Of a stretch of 64,000 nt of DNA, positions 26,512 to 33,841 are shown piece after piece. The translations under genes and the position numbers were made by a program. This DNA comes from Metabacillus niabensis (GTDB lineage Bacteria; Bacillota; Bacilli; Bacillales; Bacillaceae). The notes beneath the pieces are model-generated. The model was given only the letters and a program-made list of their open reading frames with translations, was not told the DNA's origin and did no database searches. Numbering within the stretch: position 1 is the first letter of the stretch; each line of letters starts with the position of its first letter. Location of the stretch: the NCBI RefSeq assembly GCF_020524345.1, contig NZ_JAIVLH010000016.1, positions 62,001-126,000 of the forward strand. The letters run 5' to 3'.

Positions 26512-26540
26512 ATTTTATTAAATTGTTTATGTATTGTCAA
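26512..26540 (-). promoter_or_regulatory. sigma-A promoter of the DUF2087 gene
   Basis: On the minus strand TTGACA (26540-26535) and TAAAAT (26517-26512) are exactly 17 bp apart, about 55 bp before the start codon. Several ATATAAACA-like repeats lie between it and the gene (26470-26505), a possible operator area. The rest of 26454-26913 is AT-rich with one small ORF. Confidence 0.7.
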
Positions 26541-26686
26541 ATAGAATGATGGACGTTTTATATGTTTGTTTATGAATAAATATTGTTTTTTTATTGGAAG
26601 GTTGTATAAAAAGGGGAACTTGTTATAGTTATAAGCATGGTATATAAAATAAGATTTAATATAAAAGTAAGGGGATCGATTTATTT

Positions 26687-26821
26687 ATGGTGATCATGAT
26701 TATTATTATTTTAATTGTATTCTTATTTGATTTCACAAGGCTGAGAAGGCAAAACGATACTTTAATAGAACAAAATGAAAAAGTAATATCATTGTTGGAG
26801 GAAATAAAAAATAAAGAGTGA
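26687..26821 (+). CDS. small membrane-anchored protein
   Basis: A 44-codon frame from ATG 26687 encodes a hydrophobic N-terminus (VIMIIIILIVFLFDF), then TRLRRQN and a charged, coiled-coil-like tail (IEQNEKVISLLEEIKNKE). AAGGGG lies 13 nt upstream, a little far. This helix-plus-heptad pattern is typical of small Bacillus membrane proteins of unknown function. It is not linked to the following MarR gene. Confidence 0.5.
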   Translation: MVIMIIIILIVFLFDFTRLRRQNDTLIEQNEKVISLLEEIKNKE

Positions 26822-26913
26822 AAAAGACTGCAAATAAATTGTTATAAAGATACTTTACTCACATTGACTAATATTTAGGATCGCTATATAATTTAATTGC
26901 GAGGTGAAGATTG

Positions 26914-27360
26914 ATGAAATCACGTGACCAGCAGTTGGAACAGTTCGTGGATTGTTTTCAAGCGATTGGTCGATCTATGAAGCGAAATCAGAGAAGCAAT
27001 CATAAAGCAACAGAGATGACGAAGACACAGTGGATCATTCTTCGCTTCCTTTGGAAACACGGTAGATGTTCTATTGGCCAGCTTGCAGAGCAGTTGGAAG
27101 TTCGTTCAAGTTCCATGTCTCAAATGATTGATCGCCTGGAGTTAGCTGGAATGGTTTCTCGGGAACCGAACCAACAAGATGCTAGAACAAAGGTAGTGAC
27201 CTTAACAGATACAGGAAAAGATTCTATTATGAAAATGAAAGATGCTCAAATAGAATTGCTGGCAGGTCCGTTTAATCAGCTTACTTCAGAGGAACAAGAA
27301 ATACTCGTGAACATCTTAAAGAAAATGACATACAATCTTAATCACAAGGAAAATAAATGA
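26914..27360 (+). CDS. MarR-family transcriptional regulator
   Basis: The 148-aa winged-helix protein has TKTQWIILRFLWKHGRCSIGQLAEQLEVRSSSMSQMIDRLELAGMV with recognition helix, then the wing SREPNQQDARTKVVTLTDTGK. The ATG at 26914 is chosen over the adjacent TTG at 26911 because GAGGTGA is 6 nt upstream. The nitroreductase gene follows after 24 bp, so this regulator probably controls it in response to an electrophile or antibiotic, by analogy with MarR-nitroreductase pairs. Confidence 0.85.
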   Translation: MKSRDQQLEQFVDCFQAIGRSMKRNQRSNHKATEMTKTQWIILRFLWKHGRCSIGQLAEQLEVRSSSMSQMIDRLELAGMVSREPNQQDARTKVVTLTDTGKDSIMKMKDAQIELLAGPFNQLTSEEQEILVNILKKMTYNLNHKENK

Positions 27361-27384
27361 TTTTCCAAATAGGAGGGCTTTTTC

Positions 27385-27870
27385 TTGAAAATACTTGAAA
27401 CTATTTATTCCCGTCGTAATATCAAAAACTTTAAATCTGATTCTATTGATAAAGAGCTATTAAACAAATGGCTTCAAGCTGGTACTATGGCACCCAATCA
27501 TAAAATGACAGAACCTTGGGAAGTGCTAGTTATTGGAGAAGAAACAAGAGCTAAGTTGAATCATAAAGCAGACTTTTTTGGTGCACCTGTTGTTCTTGCT
27601 GTATTATCTAAACATGGTGCAACAGAAATTGAAACATATGAAAACTTGATCACTACAGCTTGTTTTGTTCAAAATTTTAATTTAGCTGCATGGGAAGAAG
27701 GAGTAGGAACATTCTGGTCATCAGTTGGAAACGCTCAAAAAAATCGTGAAATACTAGGTGCTTCAGAAGAATATGATGTAGTTGGAGTACTAGGTGTCGG
27801 ATATCCGGAGGAAATCAATGCTCCAAAAGACAGAAAACCAATTCATGAGAAAATTAAATACTTACCTTAA
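27385..27870 (+). CDS. nitroreductase-family FMN oxidoreductase
   Basis: The 161-aa protein starts at TTG, 8 nt after AGGAGG. The nitroreductase fold shows ETIYSRRNIKNFKSD (FMN phosphate-binding Arg pair), AGTMAPNHKMTEPWEVLVIG, and NFNLAAWEEGVGTFWSS. A GVGYPEE segment lies near the end. It likely reduces nitroaromatics, quinones or flavins using NAD(P)H. It is shorter than average (about 180-200 aa) but complete in motifs. It is co-transcribed with the MarR gene. Confidence 0.85.
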   Translation: MKILETIYSRRNIKNFKSDSIDKELLNKWLQAGTMAPNHKMTEPWEVLVIGEETRAKLNHKADFFGAPVVLAVLSKHGATEIETYENLITTACFVQNFNLAAWEEGVGTFWSSVGNAQKNREILGASEEYDVVGVLGVGYPEEINAPKDRKPIHEKIKYLP

Positions 27871-27898
27871 AAGGACGAGGATCATCTCGTCCTTTTTA
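27869..27898 (+). terminator. terminator of the marR-nitroreductase operon
   Basis: AAAAGGACGAG (27869-27879) and CTCGTCCTTTT (27886-27896) form a perfect stem ending in a T run, symmetric enough to serve the convergent cupin gene too. Confidence 0.85.
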
Positions 27899-27909
27899 AT
27901 TACTTATCC

Positions 27910-28530
27910 CTAATAATGGTATGGAAAGTACGAATAATACTGCTGCTGTGAATAGTTCCAATCACGTTGATTTCGATAGTGTGAAGATCTATGGGAACGA
28001 TTTTGTGGCTTTTTACAATCTTTAGTAGGACCGATGAAAATGGATGGTGTAACAGGTTTGATTGCCTCTTTCCACTTAGATTCATCCATACAGTAGGTGT
28101 GAGCCATTATATTTGAAGGCGTTAACTTTAATAGATCTGAACCTAGAATAACTTCCGGAGTATTTGCATCAAAAATAGCAAGCAAGTGAGTGTTGTCGAC
28201 CGTAGCTACTTCATAATGCCACCATGCTTTTGGGACATTTGCTACTTGACCAGGTGTAATTGGGAAGTTCTCAATTTGTTTCGTATTTGGATTCAATATG
28301 GAGACAACCGCTGCACCGGAAATACAATAAACAAGTTCTGCCGCATTCTGATGATAGTGTGGTTCAACCACATTATTAGCACTAAGGAAAATATCTAGTA
28401 ATGAAACATTTTTAAGTGTGTTTAATTGCTGGACACCTAAAATGTTAATGTAATTGTTTTTATCTTTTTTCATAAGCGGACTTTTATTTAAATCAAAGGT
28501 GAATTGTGCTGTTTGTGTATTTAAGGTCAT
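27910..28530 (-). CDS. cupin-domain protein with Tyr/Ser/His-rich tail
   Basis: The 206-aa protein has a single cupin barrel at about residues 45-135. Motif 1 is VVEPHYHQNAAELVYCISGAA, with two His and a Glu as metal ligands. Motif 2 is PGQVANVPKAWWHYEVAT, with the last His. It resembles the oxalate decarboxylase / germin type. After about residue 165 the chain becomes low-complexity: KKPQNRSHRSSHYRNQRDWN, then YSQQQYYSYFPYHY. Such Tyr-rich ends are common in Bacillus spore coat proteins that cross-link, so a coat location is inferred. GGAGGATG precedes the ATG. Confidence 0.75.
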   Translation of the reverse strand: MTLNTQTAQFTFDLNKSPLMKKDKNNYINILGVQQLNTLKNVSLLDIFLSANNVVEPHYHQNAAELVYCISGAAVVSILNPNTKQIENFPITPGQVANVPKAWWHYEVATVDNTHLLAIFDANTPEVILGSDLLKLTPSNIMAHTYCMDESKWKEAIKPVTPSIFIGPTKDCKKPQNRSHRSSHYRNQRDWNYSQQQYYSYFPYHY

Positions 28531-28715
28531 TCTTTCATCCTCCTCATTTTTAATGTTCTTCCCAATTTATGTTAAAACTGGATAGTAGGTGCACTTCCGA
28601 TTTTTAAGGCTTGTTTGGGAGGTAGGCAGTAGACTATTTTTTTAAAATGAAGGACACTCCTCGTTTTTTTACATAAAAAGTAATAGGCATTAATTCAAGT
28701 AATGGAGTGTGCATA

Positions 28716-30065
28716 ATGGAGGAAAAGGAGAATGTAAAGCACGATTCATGTAACCATGATGAACGTTGTAAGGAATGTCATAAATGCAGTAAATGTAACC
28801 CGAAAGATGAATGTAACCGCAAGAAGTCAAAGTTTCGTGCAAGTTGTCATGAAATGTTGCGGCCTAAATGTCCGGAACCTCATAAATGTCCACCAGGTTG
28901 CAAGGATTGCAGAAAGGAACAAATTGTTTGCCAATCACATGGAGATCAAGGAGGGCAAGAACAAGGAAGCCAAGAACAAACACTTTGGCAGTCGCATGGG
29001 GACCAGGGAGGGCAAGCTCAGGGGGATCAGGAACAGAATCAGACGATTGGTGATCAGGAGCAAGTTTTAACAATAGGTGATTCACAGCAAAGTCAGTCCC
29101 TCGGAGATCAGCAGCAGGAGCAAAACCTTTATCAAACACACGGTGATCAAGGAGGCCAGGCACAAGGAGATCAAGAGCAAAATCAGGTACAATCACATGG
29201 CGATCAAGATCAACAACAAACACTAGGGAACCAAGACCAGAATCAAACACAATCACATGGGAATCAAGAACAAACACTTGGAGAACAAACACAAGAGCAG
29301 TCACATGGAGATCAAACTTTAGGAGATCAAATTATTCGTGGACATACAAATACATCACCGCTAAATAATACACAACGAATTGATACGAATGTAAGCGGAG
29401 TGACCGTCAATTTAACAACAAATTGCCAAAGTGATGTTGTGTGTGGTTCATGCAAAGAAAAGCATCATCAGGAGAAAAAGGAATGTGATGAAAAAGATCA
29501 TTGTGAAACGTGCTGTAAGTGTTCATTATGTTCTTTGCTTAATAGAGTACAAATGCTTCAAGCCGGAAATGATGTTAGTGGGATTAACATTTTATTATCC
29601 TTCCCGGTAACGGCTAATTCGCTTATAGATCAAGAGATTGCGTTTATAGATGATTGTAAAACTGTAACATTCAGAGATAGCGTTCAAGGGGAAACGAATC
29701 CAAGAACAACTATTCCATTAGGAAATGTATCAGGAATTAATGTGAGCATTGATGATACAACAGAAGTATTCTTCAATGCTCTTATTAAATTAGCTTCCAG
29801 TTGTGGAGAAAAAAATGAGAGTGATGTTTGTGGATGTGGAAAAAAATATAAGAAATGTAAAAATGACATCAGTAGTGATTTAGCAGCAGCAGCCAAATTC
29901 GGTCTAGCCGTAAATCTATTCATCGCTGGCCAAACAGACCCCACAGAAAACCTATATGTTCTAAACGTCTGTGACTGTTTAGTCTTCCTGGTAGATGATC
30001 TAACAGACCCAACGAATATCTCCATCATTACTCTATGTGCAATAAATGGATATGTCATACCATGA
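28716..30065 (+). CDS. Gln/Gly/Asp-repeat, Cys-rich protein, possibly spore surface
   Basis: The 449-aa protein has three parts. Residues 1-70 are Cys/Lys/His-rich (CNHDERCKECHKCSKCNPKD). Residues about 70-215 are an imperfect repeat of HGDQGGQAQGDQEQNQ-like units, almost all Q, G, D, E, S, H, N. Residues about 215-449 are a mixed domain with Cys clusters (CGSCKEKHH, CETCCKCSLCSLL, CGCGKKYKKC), joined by beta-type segments such as VSGINILLSFPVTANSL and FGLAVNLFIAGQTDPTENLYVLNVCDCLVFLVDDL. No signal peptide is present. Cys-rich plus low-complexity layout recalls spore coat or exosporium proteins, but no family was recognised. The ATG at 28716 follows GGAG at a normal distance; an in-frame GTG lies at 28707. 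Confidence 0.7.
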   Translation: MEEKENVKHDSCNHDERCKECHKCSKCNPKDECNRKKSKFRASCHEMLRPKCPEPHKCPPGCKDCRKEQIVCQSHGDQGGQEQGSQEQTLWQSHGDQGGQAQGDQEQNQTIGDQEQVLTIGDSQQSQSLGDQQQEQNLYQTHGDQGGQAQGDQEQNQVQSHGDQDQQQTLGNQDQNQTQSHGNQEQTLGEQTQEQSHGDQTLGDQIIRGHTNTSPLNNTQRIDTNVSGVTVNLTTNCQSDVVCGSCKEKHHQEKKECDEKDHCETCCKCSLCSLLNRVQMLQAGNDVSGINILLSFPVTANSLIDQEIAFIDDCKTVTFRDSVQGETNPRTTIPLGNVSGINVSIDDTTEVFFNALIKLASSCGEKNESDVCGCGKKYKKCKNDISSDLAAAAKFGLAVNLFIAGQTDPTENLYVLNVCDCLVFLVDDLTDPTNISIITLCAINGYVIP

Positions 30066-30079
30066 GGAACGGGGGAAGG

Positions 30080-30140
30080 AACGGGGGGACAGGTACCTCG
30101 TCCCAGCGAAGCACTGGGACATGGTACCTGTCCCCCCGTT
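30080..30140. repeat. REP-like palindromic element, copy 1
   Basis: Arms of 18 bp starting AACGGGGGGACAGG (30080-30097) and 30123-30140 are perfect complements. An inner stem GTCCCAG (30100-30106) / CTGGGAC (30114-30120) lies between them. It sits just after the repeat/Cys-rich gene and could also end transcription. The GGGACAGGTACC core recurs near 37.2, 39.0 and 45.5 kb. Confidence 0.8.
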
Positions 30141-30290
30141 TCTGTGCTATTATTAAACAGGAATAAGAAACCGTTCCTACTTACCATTTCATTGAGGGTG
30201 GATTTTTGTTACAATATTTTCTTTAGAAGAGTTGTTTGCCGGAAATGAGCAGGACATGTTTCTTGAAAAAGTATGAAGCAGGTGCTTTTT

Positions 30291-31247
30291 ATGATAAATG
30301 TAGTTGGGATTACATATGACAATCAAATAGAAAAGAATCTCTCGATACATGACGCAGATTTAGATCAATATAAGTGGTTTTGGGTAGATTTTCATGAACC
30401 TAGTGATGATGAGATCAAGCATCTTGCTTACACATTCCGTTTCCATCCGCTTGCGATTGAAGATTGTATTCAAGTCCTTCAGCGTCCAAAGCTGGATTAT
30501 TATGATGATCATAGCTTCTATGTCACCCATATAGTCAGAGAACAAGACAATGAAATTTACAAAGAGGAAATAGACTTCTTTGTAGGTGAAAAATTTATTG
30601 TGACCTTTCATCGTATGCCAGCGAAAGAAGTAGCACAGGTCTGGGATAGATTATTGGAACAAAAAAATACGGAGAAATGGGACAGCTTTTATGTGTTCTA
30701 TCAAATTTTAGACAAGATTGTGGATAATTATTTTCCACTTATTTATAAAATAGAAGACCGGTTGGACAAAATTGAGGACAATACACAAAACAAATCAATG
30801 ACTGTGTTAATGAATGAGTTATTTGATACAAGACATATGCTGTTAAACTTAAGACACAGTGTGCATCCAATGCGTGATTTACTCTACCGCATGTTAAATT
30901 CTCATCACTTACATGGGATAAGAGAAAGAAGAGAGTATTTTTCTGATATTTATGACCATCTTTTGAAGCTATCAGAAATGGTTATGTCAAATAGAGAAGT
31001 AACAGCTGACATACGAGACAGTTATCTCTCATTAAACTCACATCAAACAAATAATGTAATGAAGGTTCTTACAATTATTACCTCTATCTTTGCTCCGTTA
31101 ACATTTATCGCAGGAATTTACGGTATGAATTTTGAGAATATGCCAGAGTTAACATGGAAATATGGCTACTTTATATCATTGGGCTTAATGTTAGTGATAG
31201 GAATTTTAATGCTTTTGTGGTTCAAAAGCAAAGGCTGGTTTAAGTAA
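30291..31247 (+). CDS. corA: CorA-family magnesium transporter
   Basis: The 318-aa protein has a long cytosolic N-terminal domain and two C-terminal helices (about residues 255-312). The signature YGMNFENMPEL follows the first helix. The pentameric CorA channel takes up Mg2+ (sometimes Co2+ or Ni2+). The ATG at 30291 is used because GCAGGTG precedes it; an in-frame ATG at 30273 is possible but has a weak site. The dedA gene follows 43 bp later on the same strand. Confidence 0.9.
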   Translation: MINVVGITYDNQIEKNLSIHDADLDQYKWFWVDFHEPSDDEIKHLAYTFRFHPLAIEDCIQVLQRPKLDYYDDHSFYVTHIVREQDNEIYKEEIDFFVGEKFIVTFHRMPAKEVAQVWDRLLEQKNTEKWDSFYVFYQILDKIVDNYFPLIYKIEDRLDKIEDNTQNKSMTVLMNELFDTRHMLLNLRHSVHPMRDLLYRMLNSHHLHGIRERREYFSDIYDHLLKLSEMVMSNREVTADIRDSYLSLNSHQTNNVMKVLTIITSIFAPLTFIAGIYGMNFENMPELTWKYGYFISLGLMLVIGILMLLWFKSKGWFK

Positions 31248-31290
31248 CTAGGAACAGTATGAAAAATTGATAAAAGAATAAGGAGAAATT

Positions 31291-31899
31291 ATGGAAAATT
31301 GGTTAATGTCAGTTATGGAGAATTACGGTTATGTAGGGATTATGTTACTAATTGCTTTAGAAAATATTTTTCCTCCCATTCCCTCAGAAGTAATTTTAAC
31401 TTTTGGCGGTTTCATGACCACTACGACGAATTTATCAATAACGGGAGTTGTCATTGCCTCAACAATCGGTTCTGTCATAGGGGCTGGTGTGCTATATTTT
31501 ATCGGGTTGCAGCTTGATGTTGAAAGACTAGATAAAATCGTAGAAAAATGGGGCCATATTCTACGTTTGACAAAGAAAGATATCCACAAAGCTGATGCCT
31601 GGTTTGATAAGTATGGACCTTGGACGGTTTTCTTTTGTCGATTTGTCCCATTAATTCGCAGTCTGATTTCGATTCCTGCCGGGATGTCAAATATGAAGCT
31701 GGGGTTATTTTTTCTTTTAACAACACTTGGAACACTCATTTGGAATATTGTCTTAGTGTATCTGGGTGCATCGGTTGGGTCCTCGTGGGAAGCCATTGTT
31801 GAGAAAATGGATATATACTCTGATGTCGTGTATGTCATTTTGGCTTTACTTGCGATCGCATTTGTTATTTTCTTTATTAAAACTAGAAAAAAGAAGTGA
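31291..31899 (+). CDS. DedA-family membrane protein
   Basis: The 202-aa integral membrane protein has the VTT/SNARE-associated domain: YVGIMLLIALENIFPPIPSEVILTFGGF with the conserved Glu and Pro region, FDKYGPWTVFFCRFVPLIRSLISIPAGMSNM with the FxRxxPxxR and G-P motif, and a last helix. DedA proteins act as lipid scramblases or undecaprenyl-phosphate flippases needed for envelope homeostasis. AAGGAG precedes the ATG. It may share a transcript with corA. Confidence 0.88.
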   Translation: MENWLMSVMENYGYVGIMLLIALENIFPPIPSEVILTFGGFMTTTTNLSITGVVIASTIGSVIGAGVLYFIGLQLDVERLDKIVEKWGHILRLTKKDIHKADAWFDKYGPWTVFFCRFVPLIRSLISIPAGMSNMKLGLFFLLTTLGTLIWNIVLVYLGASVGSSWEAIVEKMDIYSDVVYVILALLAIAFVIFFIKTRKKK

Positions 31900-31922
31900 T
31901 TCTGCCGGTAATGGAAAATTAG

Positions 31923-31974
31923 GAGTGACACTAAAAATGTCTGGAAAATTGGACTTTTAGGTCACTCTTTTTTT
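31923..31974 (+). terminator. terminator after dedA
   Basis: GAGTGAC (31923-31929) with CTAAAA pairs with TTTTAG and GTCACTC (31961-31967), followed by T7. Confidence 0.8.
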
Positions 31975-32009
31975 ATATGAAATATTAAGATCTCCTCAAA
32001 AAAACACTA

Positions 32010-32825
32010 TCACCTCGGAAGATCCTCCTTGTATAGTTTTCTCATCTTATCTAGTAACTCCATATGTATTATGGAGTCTTCTATTTTACCTATTTCCACT
32101 ATTAAGTTTTCTATTAAAAATAGCGGTGCAATCATAGAGTGGAACTCATCTTTTTCTCCACGGTCTGCATACAAAAACACATCCACAGGATAAGGAGTAT
32201 CAAGCATGAATTCATCACTTATTACGATCGTGCTACACCTTGTATCTTTTGCATGTTTTAAAAGAACTTCGGCTTCTTTTAATAATCGGCTAAAGCTGAA
32301 TAGTAATACTGCACTTTGATTATTAATGTGAATGAGTTCCTCCAATATCTCGCTTCCCATCCATTTGATCAATTTTACATCTATTCCGTAGCGTCTAAGC
32401 CGATAGGTTAAAAGCTCTCCAAGACATAGAGAAGGGCCGGGAGCATAGATAAACAGACATTTTGCTTTACGAATGATGTTGATTGCTTCCTCAAACTGCG
32501 CTCTCTGAAAATGGTTCAATGTTAATTGAAGATGATGGATACTGCGATTTAAATGATGACTTTGAACATCTGTGTACTCCAAGTCAATCACGGTTTTTAA
32601 TATCTTTTTGGCCGGAGTTATGTCACGCTTTTCCTTTAATTTTTGTTTGTAATCTTTTAAATTCTCATATCCAATGGTTTTCCAAAAGCGTGATACGGAT
32701 GCAACAGATACTCCAACTGCTTGTGCTATATCTTTTTCAGTTGCGATCATCACAGTTGATTCATTATGGAGAATCCAACGCCCAATTTTTAGTTGACTTT
32801 GTGAAAGTGCATGTAACTCAAACAT
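32010..32825 (-). CDS. MurR/RpiR-family transcriptional regulator
   Basis: The 271-aa protein has an N-terminal HTH_6 domain (MIATEKDIAQAVGVSVASVSRFWKTIGYENLKDYKQKLKEK) and a C-terminal SIS domain (about residues 115-240, CLFIYAPGPSLCLGELLTYRL) that usually binds a sugar phosphate. The ATG at 32825 is preferred because AAGGAGG abuts the alternative at 32831. It is divergent from the ECF transporter genes with a perfect palindrome between them. It therefore probably controls that cassette and itself. RpiR control hints that the imported substrate is sugar-like or is phosphorylated. Confidence 0.87.
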   Translation of the reverse strand: MFELHALSQSQLKIGRWILHNESTVMIATEKDIAQAVGVSVASVSRFWKTIGYENLKDYKQKLKEKRDITPAKKILKTVIDLEYTDVQSHHLNRSIHHLQLTLNHFQRAQFEEAINIIRKAKCLFIYAPGPSLCLGELLTYRLRRYGIDVKLIKWMGSEILEELIHINNQSAVLLFSFSRLLKEAEVLLKHAKDTRCSTIVISDEFMLDTPYPVDVFLYADRGEKDEFHSMIAPLFLIENLIVEIGKIEDSIIHMELLDKMRKLYKEDLPR

Positions 32826-32857
32826 TAGCATCCTCCTTTTTCTATTATGCTAGCATG

Positions 32858-32879
32858 TTTTGATAAAAAAATATCAAAA
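32858..32879. promoter_or_regulatory. palindrome between rpiR and ECF genes, probable operator
   Basis: TTTTGATA (32858-32865) and TATCAAAA (32872-32879) with six A in the centre form a perfect inverted repeat, 33 bp before the regulator start. It fits the two-fold symmetry expected for an RpiR site. Confidence 0.6.
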
Positions 32880-32983
32880 TGAAAGAAAATGATAATAATT
32901 TTACAGAAGCTTTACATGAACACCATCACAGGTTTAAATTCCCTTCTTAAAATAAAGAGGAAATAACAAAAGGAGGGAATACA

Positions 32984-33841
32984 ATGAAAAAACAGTTCGC
33001 ATTAACACAGTCTCAAAAAATGATGGTTTTTATCTTATCCATGTCTCTTTATGGCTTATCAAACATGATTACAGAACTTGTTCCATCCATTTATTTAGGT
33101 CCTGTTGAATTTTCCATTGAGTATTTTGCTTTTATACCTCTAACTCTTTGTATCTTGTTTCATCCATTGTATGCAGCTGTAGGTGCAGCATTAGGTGAAG
33201 TGATTTTTGGGGAATTGATGCTCGGTCAATTTGGTGGTTTTGGAGAGCTTGAAAAATTTATTGCGTTTTCTTTAGCGATGTATATTGCAGGAATTATGGT
33301 AAGTGATCCGACAAACAAGCGCCAAGTAGGTATTGCGGCGATTTCGGGAGTCATTATTCATCAGTTAATTAGCATGATGGTTGACATAGGAAAGGTTTGG
33401 ATAGGTGTTGATGACTTTGAAGTACTTCCGGGACTTGCAGAAAGTGTTGTTATTGTTGAAGGGTTTGCCTTTTTAAATGATATCTTATTTTCCGGAATTT
33501 TATTTGCTTTATTACCTACTTTATATCTTGTCCCGCGTTTATACGGAAAAATTGAACCGCTGCTCGGGATGAAACCGCGGACTCGTGAAAATGCACACTC
33601 TATTCGTGGAATTCTGCATCCAAAGCTTGTTATATTATCGGTCATTCTTGCATTTTCTGCATTTGGGTTTGAATTTTTATCTGAGACAGACTTAAATGTG
33701 TTTGAATGGGAAGCTTCGTTTGCTGAAGACTCTGAATTAACATTGACTTGGTTAAGTATTGGAGTAGCAGGGATTGTTGCAGCACTAATGTTGTATATGA
33801 CGATTTCACGTTCGAAAAAAGAAAGGAAAAATGCAGCATGA
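32984..33841 (+). CDS. putative ECF transporter S component
   Basis: The 285-aa membrane protein has about seven hydrophobic segments and precedes ECF ATPase and T-component genes, to which it is coupled by a 4-bp overlap. The core (AFIPLTLCILFHPLYAAVGAALGEVIFGE) looks like an S-component substrate-binding fold. An extra C-terminal part with FEWEASFAEDSELTLTW and a final helix is unusual for the short (about 180-200 aa) S family. The substrate is unknown. AAAGGAGG lies 9 nt before the ATG. Confidence 0.72.
   Translation: MKKQFALTQSQKMMVFILSMSLYGLSNMITELVPSIYLGPVEFSIEYFAFIPLTLCILFHPLYAAVGAALGEVIFGELMLGQFGGFGELEKFIAFSLAMYIAGIMVSDPTNKRQVGIAAISGVIIHQLISMMVDIGKVWIGVDDFEVLPGLAESVVIVEGFAFLNDILFSGILFALLPTLYLVPRLYGKIEPLLGMKPRTRENAHSIRGILHPKLVILSVILAFSAFGFEFLSETDLNVFEWEASFAEDSELTLTWLSIGVAGIVAALMLYMTISRSKKERKNAA

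Noticed and set aside
28756-29304. Alternative reading frames over the Gln/Gly/Asp repeat region on both strands
   Set aside because: They are shadows of the low-complexity repeat; the plus frame at 28716-30065 has the start signal, the Cys-rich ends and full length.
33748-33837. Longer N-terminus for the ECF double ATPase
   Set aside because: It would overlap the S-component gene by 90 bp; the ATG at 33838 gives the normal ATPase start and a 4-bp coupling overlap.
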